Shown: positions 52,914 to 61,800 of the stretch, one piece after another | How the letters are laid out: each line of letters begins with the position of its first letter | Numbering within the stretch: the stretch's first letter is position 1 | NCBI RefSeq assembly: GCF_003013405.1 | Contig: NZ_PXZL01000013.1 | Span: forward strand, 473,343-537,342 | DNA length: 64,000 bases | Reading direction: 5' to 3' | Source: Brevibacillus formosus | GTDB lineage: Bacteria > Bacillota > Bacilli > Brevibacillales > Brevibacillaceae | Program-made: the position numbers and the translations under genes | Notes under the pieces: model-generated | What the model saw: only the letters and a program-made list of their open reading frames with translations | Databases searched by the model: none | Told to the model about the DNA's origin: nothing

Positions 52914-52946
52914 CGGGAAGACAGTCTTCCCGGCTTTTTTGTTGCT
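52914..52946 (+). terminator. Terminator after the LysE-type gene
   Basis: CGGGAAGAC / GTCTTCCCG hairpin followed by GCTTTTTT. Confidence 0.8.
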
Positions 52947-52962
52947 TGAATATGGCTATAAG

Positions 52963-53001
52963 GTACTTTTTAGTGCCTATGATACTTGAAAGTACGTACT
53001 T
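52963..53001 (+). promoter_or_regulatory. Overlapping TACTT/AAGTA palindromes, possible HxlR-type operator
   Basis: GTACTTTTTAGTGCC, then TACTTGAAAGTA (52983-52994) overlapping the perfect 12-bp palindrome AAGTACGTACTT (52990-53001). It is about 120 bases before the MFS gene, and an HxlR regulator is encoded two genes downstream. Confidence 0.45.
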
Positions 53002-53118
53002 CCTATCAAGTTAGGCATGAGACATAATAGCATTCAGAACCAACATATTCGCCAATCATGATAAGTAAGGGCCCTGCTTTGTGAACGGCAAGAAAAATAA
53101 AGGGAGGATACAACTCAG

Positions 53119-54330
53119 ATGAGCACTATTACATCCAACGAGAAGCAGCAAGCAATCGGTGCGAAAAACTCCACTCTTGCTTTACTTGCTCTCGCAATCA
53201 GCGCATTTGGTATCGGGACTACTGAATTCGTAATCGTCGGTTTGTTGTCTACAGTCGCACAGGATTTGAAAGTAACCATCACCTTAGCAGGACTTCTTAT
53301 TTCTGGATATGCATTAGGGGTAGCTATTGGAGCACCGATTATTACAGCACTCACAAGTCGAATTCCACGCAAAATGCTGCTTATGCTTTTGATGATTGTC
53401 TTTGTAGTCGGAAACAGTGCGGCAGCCTTGTCGAGCAGCTTTGCAATATTAATCATTGCCCGTTTCTTTACTGCGTTTTCTCATGGGGTATTTTTCTCCA
53501 TCGGTTCGACGATCGCAGCCGATCTGGTGCCAGAAAACAAGCGTGCCAGTGCGATTGCGACGATGTTTACAGGTCTGACTGTTGCTACTGTTACAGGTGT
53601 ACCTTTGGGAACGTTTATTGGACAAATGTTTGGATGGAGAGCGACTTTTTGGGGAGTGGCCATTCTTGGCGTGATTGCTCTTATCTCGACAGCGATTCTG
53701 GTACCAAGCAATTTGAAAAAAGCCAAGCCTGCTTCTATTAAAGACCAAGTGAAAATAATGACAAACTTGCCACTGTTGCTTGTCTTTGCAATTACGGCGC
53801 TTGGCTACGGAGGTACCTTCGTAACCTTTACGTTCTTAGGTCCGATTCTGGAAGAAATTACAGGTTATCAGGCGAGTGCCGTCAGTCTGATTCTTCTCGT
53901 CTATGGGATTGCAGTAGCGATTGGAAATACGGTCGGAGGAAAAGCGGCCGACAAGAATCCAGTAAAAGCGCTGCGCTGGATGTTTATCATTCAGGCGATC
54001 ATTCTGGTCATTCTCACGTTTACTGCGCCTTTCAAATGGGTGGGAACCCTCACGATTATGCTGATGGGCCTCTTGGCCTTTATGAACGTACCGGGCTTAC
54101 AAGTATATGTCGTGCAGTTGGCTGAAAAATACGTGCCAAGTGCTGTTGATGTAGCTTCTGCCATTAACATTGCGGCATTCAATCTCGGCATTGCGATTGG
54201 AGCGTTCGTGGGAGGAATCATCGTCGATACCATTGGACTGATTCATACTCCATGGGTCGGCGGAGTGATGGTGTTAGGTGCAGCCTTACTCACGGTAATC
54301 AGCAGCAAGCTGGAAAAAACTCGTCGTTAA
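53119..54330 (+). CDS. MFS transporter (AraJ/YdhP-like, DHA1 type)
   Basis: The 403-residue protein has 12 predicted helices. The first helix motif AISAFGIGTTEFVIVGLLSTVAQDL is characteristic of the sugar/arabinose-efflux and chloramphenicol-type DHA1 group. The motif A loop (SRIPRKMLL) is present. Likely a drug or metabolite efflux pump. First gene of a set with a luciferase-like oxidoreductase, HxlR and a quinone oxidoreductase. Confidence 0.9.
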   Translation: MSTITSNEKQQAIGAKNSTLALLALAISAFGIGTTEFVIVGLLSTVAQDLKVTITLAGLLISGYALGVAIGAPIITALTSRIPRKMLLMLLMIVFVVGNSAAALSSSFAILIIARFFTAFSHGVFFSIGSTIAADLVPENKRASAIATMFTGLTVATVTGVPLGTFIGQMFGWRATFWGVAILGVIALISTAILVPSNLKKAKPASIKDQVKIMTNLPLLLVFAITALGYGGTFVTFTFLGPILEEITGYQASAVSLILLVYGIAVAIGNTVGGKAADKNPVKALRWMFIIQAIILVILTFTAPFKWVGTLTIMLMGLLAFMNVPGLQVYVVQLAEKYVPSAVDVASAINIAAFNLGIAIGAFVGGIIVDTIGLIHTPWVGGVMVLGAALLTVISSKLEKTRR

Positions 54331-54339
54331 TCGAACAAA

Positions 54340-54375
54340 GACGGCGGATGCGGATCAAAGCATGTGTCCGCCGTT
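54340..54375 (+). repeat. Hairpin between MFS and luciferase-like genes
   Basis: ACGGCGGA / TCCGCCGT stem with a central GATCAAAGCATG loop. It lacks a T-run, so it is a processing or attenuator hairpin, not a clear terminator. Confidence 0.5.
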
Positions 54376-54411
54376 GGTTTCCCAAATCCATCACGTAAGG
54401 AGAGAGCAGCG

Positions 54412-55386
54412 TTGAGCAAATTCGCCGGTCACTATGGTTTTCAGCGAATGTTCAAAGAAGGAAAAATGACGTTAGGATTTCACATTCCGCTGGAGGCATA
54501 CGAATGGGAACCACCGACAATGGAGCGCCAGGTTGAACTTGTCCAAGCGGCAGAAGACTACGGCTTTACTGGTATCTGGCTGCGCGATGTGATTTTGCAG
54601 GACCCCGCTTTTGGTGACCCTGCAACGGGGCAAATTTATGACATGATGATTTATTTAACCTATTTGGCTGCGAAAACCAAAAAAATCGCTTTCGGTACCT
54701 CGAGCATCGTGCTTCCACTGCGGCATCCGTTGCGAGTGGCAAAAGAGACAGCGACCATTGAAAATTTGTTTCCCCAACGTCTGATGATGGGGATTTCCTC
54801 TGGAGACAGACGGGCTGATTTTCATGGATTGAATGTGCCGCATGAACAGCGTGCGGAGCTGTTTCGCGATGGCTACGACTACTTGCAGAAGGTTATGGCA
54901 GAGGATTTCCCGAAAATCAACTCTCCATACGGTATGATTAATGGAGCGAATCTGGTGCCTAAATCGACTGCGCCCATTCCTACCTTTATCACGGGGTACA
55001 GTCAACAAACGATGGACTGGTTTGCGCAAAACGGAGATGGCTGGATTTATTATCCACGTGACCCATACAACCAAGCACACGCCATCCAAGAATGGAGAGA
55101 GCTTGTCCAGAAATATCACCCAGGTGTATTCAAGCCGTTTATTCAGCCTCTACACCTGGATCTTGCGGAAAATCGGGATGAGTCGGTCACGCCAATTCGA
55201 TTAGGGTACCGAGTCGGTAGAAAAATGCTTGTAGAACTGCTGGCCCTGTATCAAGAGATCGGCGTCAATCATTTGTTCTTTGCCCTGTTCCCTAGCCAGC
55301 GTCCCATTGACGAGGTCATCGATGAGCTTGGACAAGAAGTATTGCCTTATTTCCCGGCCCATATCGACGCACCGGAGCGAGTTTGA
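54412..55386 (+). CDS. Luciferase-like (LLM) flavin-dependent oxidoreductase
   Basis: The 324-residue TIM-barrel protein of the bacterial luciferase family shows GFHIPLEAYEWEPPTMERQVELVQAAEDYGFTGIWLRD split by the usual strands, TSSIVLPLRHPLRVAKETATIENLFP and GISSGDRRADFHGL. It would use FMNH2 or F420-like cofactors to oxidise an unknown substrate. TTG 54412 follows AAGGAGAG. Followed 28 bases later by the HxlR gene. Confidence 0.88.
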   Translation: MSKFAGHYGFQRMFKEGKMTLGFHIPLEAYEWEPPTMERQVELVQAAEDYGFTGIWLRDVILQDPAFGDPATGQIYDMMIYLTYLAAKTKKIAFGTSSIVLPLRHPLRVAKETATIENLFPQRLMMGISSGDRRADFHGLNVPHEQRAELFRDGYDYLQKVMAEDFPKINSPYGMINGANLVPKSTAPIPTFITGYSQQTMDWFAQNGDGWIYYPRDPYNQAHAIQEWRELVQKYHPGVFKPFIQPLHLDLAENRDESVTPIRLGYRVGRKMLVELLALYQEIGVNHLFFALFPSQRPIDEVIDELGQEVLPYFPAHIDAPERV

Positions 55387-55414
55387 GCACATCTTCGTAT
55401 GAGGAGGGGAGGAC

Positions 55415-55744
55415 ATGGAAAAATACAATATCCCTGTAGAGGCAACATTGGAAGTTATCGGGGGGAAATGGAAAGTAGTAATTCTCTGTTTGTTGGCAAA
55501 AGGGACAAAGCGGACAAGCGAATTGAAACGCGCAATGCCTGCCATCACGCAAAAAATGTTAACGCAGCAGCTGCGAGAATTGGAAGCGGACAATATCATT
55601 TCCCGCAATGTGTATCAGCAGGTTCCCCCACGCGTCGAGTATGACTTGACGGAGTACGGCAAGACACTGTCGAAGGTTCTGGATATCATGTGTGAATGGG
55701 GAGAGAGTCACATCGAAAACCAATTGCGAAAAATAGCCGAATGA
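55415..55744 (+). CDS. HxlR-family transcriptional regulator
   Basis: The 109-residue winged-helix protein has VEATLEVIGGKWKVVILCLLAKGTKR at the start, the recognition region MLTQQLRELEADNII and the wing VPPRVEYDLTEYG. HxlR proteins sense reactive electrophiles or redox state through cysteines; Cys near residue 25 and a C-terminal Cys are present. Likely regulator of the surrounding efflux/oxidoreductase genes. Confidence 0.92.
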   Translation: MEKYNIPVEATLEVIGGKWKVVILCLLAKGTKRTSELKRAMPAITQKMLTQQLRELEADNIISRNVYQQVPPRVEYDLTEYGKTLSKVLDIMCEWGESHIENQLRKIAE

Positions 55745-55758
55745 AAAGGGGAGGTTCT

Positions 55759-56712
55759 ATGAGAGGAATTGGCATTAAGCAATACGGCGACATCCAACAG
55801 CTAACAGAAATTGAACTGCCAACAAAGCCGATCGGGCCGGACGATCTACTCATTTCCATAAAAGCGAGCGGAGTAAATCCTGTGGATTGGAAGGTGCGGG
55901 AAGGACTGTTGCAAGCAGATTTTCCTTTTGAACTGCCACTTATTTTAGGGTGGGATGCGGCGGGCACGGTAACGGCTGTCGGTACGCATGTGCAGGATTT
56001 TCAAATCGGGGATGATGTCTTCTTTCGTCCAGAGCTGGAAAGAGAAGGGACATACGCAGATGAAATTGTCGTTCCAGCGAATATCGTAGCCCCGATGCCA
56101 CGTGGTTTGTCGTATGCGGAAGCAGCTTCGCTTCCTCTGGTCGGTCTAACGGTTTGGCAGGCATTGGTGGAGGTAGGCAACGTACAAGCGGGAGATAAAG
56201 TCTTGGTGTTGGGGGGAAGCGGTGGGATCGGTTCCATGGCGATTCAGCTAGCAAAAGCGCTAGGTGCCTATGTGGCGACGACAACCAGCTCCAAAAACAG
56301 CGATTATGTCCGCGAGCTGGGAGCAGATGAAGTCATCGTGTATGATCAGGGATCACTTCATACCTCTACACAATTTACATTCATGCTGGATACGTTGGGT
56401 GGCGAAGCATACGGTGAAGCTTTAAAATTTATGAAGCGGCAAGGAAGAGTGGCAACGATTATCAGCGAGCGTGATGCCAGGAAACCTTCGTTCGCTGATG
56501 CGGTTGAGAAAGAACGAGAGCTGGATGTTAGTTTTGTGTTTACGCGTCCAGATAGGGCAAACATGAATCATATCCGTGAGCTAGTGGAAGCCAAACGCGT
56601 AAAGCCTTGCTTGACAAAGATATATCCCTTGACCATTGAAGGGGTTCGAGATGCGCATCTCTTTAGTCAAACGGGTAGAGTGCGTGGCAAAATTGTACTC
56701 GTCCATTCATGA
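55759..56712 (+). CDS. NADPH:quinone reductase-like medium-chain oxidoreductase
   Basis: The 317-residue zinc-independent MDR protein has SGVNPVDWKVREG, LGWDAAGTVTAVG and the NADPH motif VLVLGGSGGIGSMAIQLAK. It lacks the zinc cysteines of alcohol dehydrogenases. It reduces quinones or enones with NADPH, consistent with HxlR-controlled electrophile defence. ATG 55759 follows GGGGAGG. Confidence 0.9.
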   Translation: MRGIGIKQYGDIQQLTEIELPTKPIGPDDLLISIKASGVNPVDWKVREGLLQADFPFELPLILGWDAAGTVTAVGTHVQDFQIGDDVFFRPELEREGTYADEIVVPANIVAPMPRGLSYAEAASLPLVGLTVWQALVEVGNVQAGDKVLVLGGSGGIGSMAIQLAKALGAYVATTTSSKNSDYVRELGADEVIVYDQGSLHTSTQFTFMLDTLGGEAYGEALKFMKRQGRVATIISERDARKPSFADAVEKERELDVSFVFTRPDRANMNHIRELVEAKRVKPCLTKIYPLTIEGVRDAHLFSQTGRVRGKIVLVHS

Positions 56713-56796
56713 GAGGGGAAAGAGCACGAGTAAGTTGCGCAAATGGAACAATGGCGGGCAAGGAGTAGCGTTTTCAACCGAGCCCGCTGCTGTTTT

Positions 56797-56841
56797 TCAT
56801 GAAAAAGCCAGTGTGACGGTCTAGACCGCCTTCGCTGGTAA
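56797..56841 (-). terminator. Minus-strand terminator
   Basis: Stem built on CGGTCTAGACCG with CCAG/CTGG outside, followed on the minus strand by CTTTTTC. It ends the small membrane gene. Confidence 0.6.
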
Positions 56842-56850
56842 CCGCTCGCT

Positions 56851-57006
56851 TCATCTCTTTCGAATCACGGCCCCTTGTAGAACAAAGGTAATCCCTAAGA
56901 TTCCTGCGATAGCAAGCAGGCGAATGAAACCGTTGGAGACAAACAGATTGACACAGATCAGTCCAATAATGATCAGAACAAGCAAGATCACGGTTTTCCC
57001 CGACAT
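56851..57006 (-). CDS. Small membrane protein, 51 residues
   Basis: ATG 57006 is preceded by AAAGGGGAA on the minus strand with 7-base spacing. The product has two hydrophobic helices (VILLVLIIIGLICVNLFV and LLAIAGILGITFVLQ) and ends in IRKR. Stop at 56851-56853 and a terminator follow. Family not recognised. It is the only feature I can support in 56713-57177. Confidence 0.55.
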   Translation of the reverse strand: MSGKTVILLVLIIIGLICVNLFVSNGFIRLLAIAGILGITFVLQGAVIRKR

Positions 57007-57179
57007 GTACGTATTCCCCTTTCCCCAGACAAAATAAGTGGTCTCGTCAAATCGGAATATACGGGTCGTTTCATGGCGTATGTAATTTGACTTTTTGTTG
57101 TCAGAATCTTCTGCTCATCCTTTCGATACCTACCATTGTAGCGAATGCAATCGTAGAAGAAAAGGCGGGGATGACGTGA

Positions 57180-57237
57180 AAAAACTCCCTTCTGTCATCG
57201 TCAGGTGCTCACCTGTACGCTTGAGAGGGAGTTTTCG
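57180..57237 (-). terminator. Minus-strand terminator after the MFS gene
   Basis: AAAACTCCCT / AGGGAGTTTT stem with a CAGGTG/CACCTG hairpin inside; the minus strand continues in TTTTTT. Confidence 0.75.
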
Positions 57238-57258
57238 CATGTGATCAAGCTACTCTCG

Positions 57259-58488
57259 TTACTTCGTAGCTAGCTGACGCTCCGTTGTTTGCTGCTTCAA
57301 CGGCTGTCCGGCCAATTGTGATCGTATGGATCGAATCATGATGGCAGTAATCAACAGCGCAATACCATTGATGATAAATACGTAGCGAATCGGGATGAGT
57401 CCCCCGAGAACACCGCCAATGATCGGCCCCATCATCGTCGCGAGCTGCGTCGAGGATTGGTTCAAGCTAAATGCTCTGCCGCGAAATTCTGGTTCCGTGA
57501 CCTTTACGATCATGGCGTTGATTGATGGATAAACAGCGGCAAAAAACAGTCCGTACGCAAATCGCAAAATGCCAAATCCATACAGATTGGTGAAGAAAAA
57601 TTGCAGTAAATTTCCGATCGCTCCACCCATTAAGCCGATAAACAAGATTTTGGAATAGCCGACCTTTGACCCCAGCTTTCCCCATTGTGGAGCAGCAATG
57701 ACTGTCGCGATTCCGACTGCCGCAAAAATGATGCCGGAGCTGAGGGAAGCGTCTTGCTGCGAAGCGCCCAATTGCATGACGTACACGGTGAGTAAAGGTT
57801 CAAGTAGCATAACGGAAATCGTGACCATCAGGCTCATACCCAGTATCGACATCAACGGCCGGTTTGCCATCGCAGCGCGCAAATCTTCCCGCACACTCGA
57901 GCGGCTGCCGGAGCGGTTCAAGTTCGTTTCCTTCACGAAGAAAGTAGCGATCACTGCTGCTACGAGCACGACAAATCCTGAAAAAATGAATGCTTCCGCG
58001 TTTCCCCATACATGACTGACGACACCGCCAACCAACGGACCGATGATTCCTCCTGTTGCTCCCGAAGTCGCCATAATCCCCAGTGCGTACCCGACGTGTT
58101 TTTCTGGTGTATTCGTCGCTACCAACGCAATGGCGGCAGGTACGTAGCCGGCAAGCAAGCCCTGGAAGATCCGTAACACAAGAAACAAATAAGGGTCCGT
58201 AATCAAATACGTCAAAAAGTACAACAAAGCGAGGCTAAATCCAGAACGAATCAACATAGGCTTTCGTCCATATTTGTCCGCAAGAGAGCCCCAAAATGGC
58301 GAAATAAGTGCACTTGCTAAAAAAGTGATGCCAAACGAAATGCCGGACCAGGCCTCCAGATGCTCATTGACCCCCAGTGAAGTATGGAGGAAGATGGGCA
58401 AAAAAGGGATGGAGATGGAGTAGGCGGTGCTACAGAAAAATACCCCAATCCATAACACAATCAAATTACGTTTCCATGAAAATTCCAT
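57259..58488 (-). CDS. MFS multidrug transporter (MdtG-like)
   Basis: The 409-residue protein has 12 predicted helices, motif A (WGSLADKYGRKPMLIRSG) and the antiporter motif C (GATGGIIGPLVGG). Overall it resembles the Bacillus/MdtG drug-efflux group. The start has a weak ribosome site (AAAGGTTGTG). Substrate unknown. Confidence 0.9.
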   Translation of the reverse strand: MEFSWKRNLIVLWIGVFFCSTAYSISIPFLPIFLHTSLGVNEHLEAWSGISFGITFLASALISPFWGSLADKYGRKPMLIRSGFSLALLYFLTYLITDPYLFLVLRIFQGLLAGYVPAAIALVATNTPEKHVGYALGIMATSGATGGIIGPLVGGVVSHVWGNAEAFIFSGFVVLVAAVIATFFVKETNLNRSGSRSSVREDLRAAMANRPLMSILGMSLMVTISVMLLEPLLTVYVMQLGASQQDASLSSGIIFAAVGIATVIAAPQWGKLGSKVGYSKILFIGLMGGAIGNLLQFFFTNLYGFGILRFAYGLFFAAVYPSINAMIVKVTEPEFRGRAFSLNQSSTQLATMMGPIIGGVLGGLIPIRYVFIINGIALLITAIMIRSIRSQLAGQPLKQQTTERQLATK

Positions 58489-58639
58489 CTTTCTGTCACA
58501 ACCTTTGCAGTTAAAAAGCAGGAATATTGTTATTGATCATTCTAGCACTGCAAAATGATGCTGACCAATTCGGAAATATGATCGGACTATTGCAAAAATG
58601 AAATAAGAGGAAATCTTGACTTCATTTGCACAAAAGGAA

Positions 58640-58684
58640 ATCCCCTAACGACAAGAGATGGAGCTCTTGTATCCGTTAGGGGAT
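58640..58684. terminator. Strong terminator after the SulP gene
   Basis: ATCCCCTAACG / CGTTAGGGGAT stem with an inner ACAAGAG/CTCTTGT arm. On the minus strand it leads to TTTCCTTTTG. Confidence 0.75.
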
Positions 58685-58703
58685 ATTCATTGAAAACGGC
58701 AAA

Positions 58704-60158
58704 TTAATGTCCGGCAGGAGTACTTATACCCACACGATCAATCAATCGTTTGCTTTCTTCATTAAGTCCGGTGATGAGTACGAATTTGTCCAGTTGTCTG
58801 TATTTGTCTACGACCTTCGAGATAGCCGTAACAGCTGACAAATCCCAGACATGGGAACGAGAAAAGTCAATGATAATCTGCTGGGGATCATCCTGAAAGG
58901 AAAATTGGTCGACGAAGTGTGTCATGGTACCAAAGAAGAGCTGACCTGAGACGGTGTACACTTTTTCGCCCGTATCGCTCTCATAGGAGGAGGCATGCAA
59001 CCGAGCCATCCTCCAGCCAAAAATGACTGCACTCAGGATCACACCAGAAATGACCCCTTTTGCCAAATCGTGCGTAGCGACGACGACGATCACCGTAGTA
59101 ATCATCACAATGGCATCCCCAAAAGGAATTTTCCGCAGATCCCGTATAGACTGCCAGTTAAATGTCCCGATCGATACCATGACCATGACACCGACGAGGG
59201 CAGCCATCGGGATTTGTTTGACGACGTCCCCAAGCACCAGGATCAAGAACAAGAGAAAAATCCCTGCAACCAAGGTGGACAGGCGGCCACGCCCACCTGA
59301 TTTCACATTGATAACGGACTGTCCGATCATGGCACAACCAGCCATTCCGCCAAAGAATCCGGTGATGATGTTGGCGATCCCTTGGCCTTTCACTTCCGTA
59401 TTTTTGTTACTGCGCGTATCTGTCATCTCATCAAGAATGGCAGCAGTCATCAATGATTCCAGAATCCCGACCAATGCAAGTGGAAAGGAGTAAGGCAGTA
59501 TGATCATGAGTGTTTCCCAGTTCAACGGGACACTAGGAAGGTGGAACATTGGCAATTGACGCGTGATTTCACCCATGTCACCGACGGTTCGTACATCAAG
59601 ACCTGCCCAGATGGAAATGACAGTCATGAAAATGATTGCTACGAGAGCAGAAGGGACTGCTTTGGTGAGACGCGGCAACAAATAAATGATCGCAAGCGTT
59701 CCAGCCAGCATGACGTACATTACCCAGGTCGCCCCAATGAAATGGGGAAGCTGAGCCATAAAGATGAGAATAGCCAACGCATTGACGAAACCAATCACAA
59801 CGGTATGAGGGACAAAGGTCATCAGCCTGCCGATTTTACAGGCCCCCAGTATCACTTGCAAAATACCGGTCAGAACAGTCGCCGCAAATAAATACTCGAT
59901 GCCATGCTCCTTGACCAGAGTAATCATTAATAATGCCATAGCACCAGTAGCTGCCGAAATCATGCCTGGTCTTCCTCCGACAAACGCAATGATGACTGCG
60001 ATGCAAAAGGAAGCGTACAATCCAACCATTGGATCGACACCGGCAATAATAGAAAAAGCGATGGCTTCTGGAATCAGGGCAAGTGCAACCGTAATACCTG
60101 CCAGTACGTCCGCACGTACGTTAGAAAACCATTCCATTTTTAGTTGTTGAAGGTTCAA
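58704..60158 (-). CDS. SulP-family anion transporter with STAS domain
   Basis: The 484-residue protein has 10-12 membrane helices ([25 protein letters not shown] is the SulP signature) and a C-terminal STAS domain (about 390-480, [12 protein letters not shown]). SulP proteins carry sulfate, bicarbonate or dicarboxylates. Substrate not deducible; the order resembles BicA/YbaR types. TTG 60158 follows GAGGA. Confidence 0.9.
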   Translation of the reverse strand: MNLQQLKMEWFSNVRADVLAGITVALALIPEAIAFSIIAGVDPMVGLYASFCIAVIIAFVGGRPGMISAATGAMALLMITLVKEHGIEYLFAATVLTGILQVILGACKIGRLMTFVPHTVVIGFVNALAILIFMAQLPHFIGATWVMYVMLAGTLAIIYLLPRLTKAVPSALVAIIFMTVISIWAGLDVRTVGDMGEITRQLPMFHLPSVPLNWETLMIILPYSFPLALVGILESLMTAAILDEMTDTRSNKNTEVKGQGIANIITGFFGGMAGCAMIGQSVINVKSGGRGRLSTLVAGIFLLFLILVLGDVVKQIPMAALVGVMVMVSIGTFNWQSIRDLRKIPFGDAIVMITTVIVVVATHDLAKGVISGVILSAVIFGWRMARLHASSYESDTGEKVYTVSGQLFFGTMTHFVDQFSFQDDPQQIIIDFSRSHVWDLSAVTAISKVVDKYRQLDKFVLITGLNEESKRLIDRVGISTPAGH

Positions 60159-60333
60159 ATATGTTCCTCATTTCTGTATCGTATAGTGACTTTCCCCTTT
60201 CAGAAAAGTCGGGGCCGTTTTTCACAGTTTTTCATTATAGTAAAAAGGCTTCATCTTCGCCATTCTTTTTTTAAAGGAAACTGTAAAAAGGCAAAAAGAT
60301 ATACGACTTTCCGACCAAAAGTGCAGAGGGGAA

Positions 60334-60362
60334 TTGAGCGGGTCGCTGAAACAAGTTATGAT
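60334..60362 (+). promoter_or_regulatory. Sigma-A promoter of the exported P1 peptidase gene
   Basis: TTGAGC, a 17-base spacer, TATGAT, 63 bases before the start codon. No -24/-12 element is present here. Confidence 0.7.
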
Positions 60363-60424
60363 AAAAAATAAGTCTGAAATTTCAAAAAATAATTTAACTT
60401 TTATGATGAAGGGTGGATACGACG

Positions 60425-61606
60425 ATGGCCAAGGATTGGAAGGATGCGAAGCAAGTACAAGAGAAGCATGAAGAATTGCTAGTGAAACCATCCGTAACCA
60501 GGCGGAAATTCCTCCAAAAAACAGCCATGCTAGGATTGGCGGCAGCCGTACCTGCTTCTCTCCTGACGCTTGGAACTGCTATTGGACAGGAGCCAGCGAT
60601 AGAAGAAGGAAGCTCGTCGAAAAACGGCTCACCCCGAATGCCAAAGCTTGCAAGTGGTACGATTGTCGATGTTCCGGGAGTCAAAGTCGGACAAGTCCAA
60701 AATGAGGAGGCCTTGACTGGCTGTACAGTGATTGTTCTGGAAAAAGGATCAGCATGCGGGGTAGATGTACGAGGTTCTGCACCTGGGACACGAGAAACGG
60801 ATTTGTTGAATCCGATCAATTCTGTCCAGGAGGTCAATGCAGTCGTTTTAACAGGGGGCAGTGCTTATGGATTGGATGCCGCAAGCGGTGTCATGCGTTA
60901 TATGGAAGAACAGGGACAAGGCTACAACGTCGGAGTGGGCGTCGTCCCGATCATTCCGGCTGCGGTTATTTTTGATTTATCGATCGGCAGTGCCAAAATC
61001 CGTCCGGATCAACAAATGGGCTACGAGGCAGCACGTCTTGCCAGCAAACAGCCAGTCCAGCAAGGCAATGTCGGGGCAGGGACGGGTGCGACAGTTGGAA
61101 AAATGGCGGGGATGAAGCGAGCAATGAAGGGTGGGCTTGGAACAGCTTCTCGCCGTCTGCCAAATGGTCTCGTCGTAGGTGCAATCGTAGCGGTGAATGC
61201 CGTCGGAGAAGTGCGGTTACCCTCCACAGGAGAAATTTTGGCAGGAGCAAGGGGAGAGGATGGCAAGATCCGCGAAAGCCTGTCATGGATGATCGATGCG
61301 GCAACTCCCCCGGTTCCGGCAGGGACAAACACTACCATCGCAGTGGTTGCGAGCAACGCGAATTTGAACAAAGTACAAGCGAATAAAGTCGCGCAAATGG
61401 CGCATAATGGACTCGCCAAAACGATTCATCCGGTTCACACGATGAGTGATGGAGATACGATTTTTGCCATCGCCACAGGGGGCGTGGAGGCTTCGGTCAA
61501 TCTCGTCGGGACGCTGAGTGTCGAAGTGCTGGCGGAAGCGGTTGTCAATGCGATCCTCTCTGCCAAAGGGGCGGGTGGGGTGCCTGCTTATCAAGATTTA
61601 CGCTAA
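60425..61606 (+). CDS. P1 (DmpA/NylC-like) peptidase with Tat signal, exported
   Basis: The 393-residue protein has a twin-arginine signal (TRRKFLQK, Arg26-Arg27, then a hydrophobic stretch to about 50) followed by a P1 peptidase domain from about residue 77. The domain is strongly similar to the cytosolic enzyme at 7148: GSAPGTRETDLL, GGSAYGLDA, GNVGAGTGATVGK. The autocleavage Asn302/Thr303 sits in AGTNTTIAV. Tat export implies folding or self-processing before secretion. ATG 60425 follows AAGGGTGG. Confidence 0.9.
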   Translation: MAKDWKDAKQVQEKHEELLVKPSVTRRKFLQKTAMLGLAAAVPASLLTLGTAIGQEPAIEEGSSSKNGSPRMPKLASGTIVDVPGVKVGQVQNEEALTGCTVIVLEKGSACGVDVRGSAPGTRETDLLNPINSVQEVNAVVLTGGSAYGLDAASGVMRYMEEQGQGYNVGVGVVPIIPAAVIFDLSIGSAKIRPDQQMGYEAARLASKQPVQQGNVGAGTGATVGKMAGMKRAMKGGLGTASRRLPNGLVVGAIVAVNAVGEVRLPSTGEILAGARGEDGKIRESLSWMIDAATPPVPAGTNTTIAVVASNANLNKVQANKVAQMAHNGLAKTIHPVHTMSDGDTIFAIATGGVEASVNLVGTLSVEVLAEAVVNAILSAKGAGGVPAYQDLR

Positions 61607-61615
61607 GTGACATTC

Positions 61616-61670
61616 AGGTTCGAGCCTCGCATTCCTTGATGGATAAGGAGGTTCGAACCGTTTTTTCTGC
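61616..61670 (+). terminator. Terminator after the exported P1 gene
   Basis: GGTTCGA...CCT / AGG...TTCGAACC hairpin followed by TTTTTT. Confidence 0.8.
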
Positions 61671-61730
61671 CAATGTGCTCCGTGAAGAAAAAAATTCCAA
61701 TAAAACATCGATATAAAAGTCAAATCCATA

Positions 61731-61750
61731 TATAATGAAAATGATTTTCA
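61731..61750 (+). promoter_or_regulatory. Fur box overlapping the -10 of the ABC exporter gene
   Basis: TGAAAATGATTTTCA (61736-61750) is a perfect 7-1-7 dyad like the Fur consensus TGATAATNATTATCA. It overlaps TATAAT (61731-61736), so Fur binding should block transcription. Confidence 0.78.
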
Positions 61751-61800
61751 AAATCAAATACTTGATTGATGTTGTTCTTGAGAGAGGAGTTGCTGCTTCA

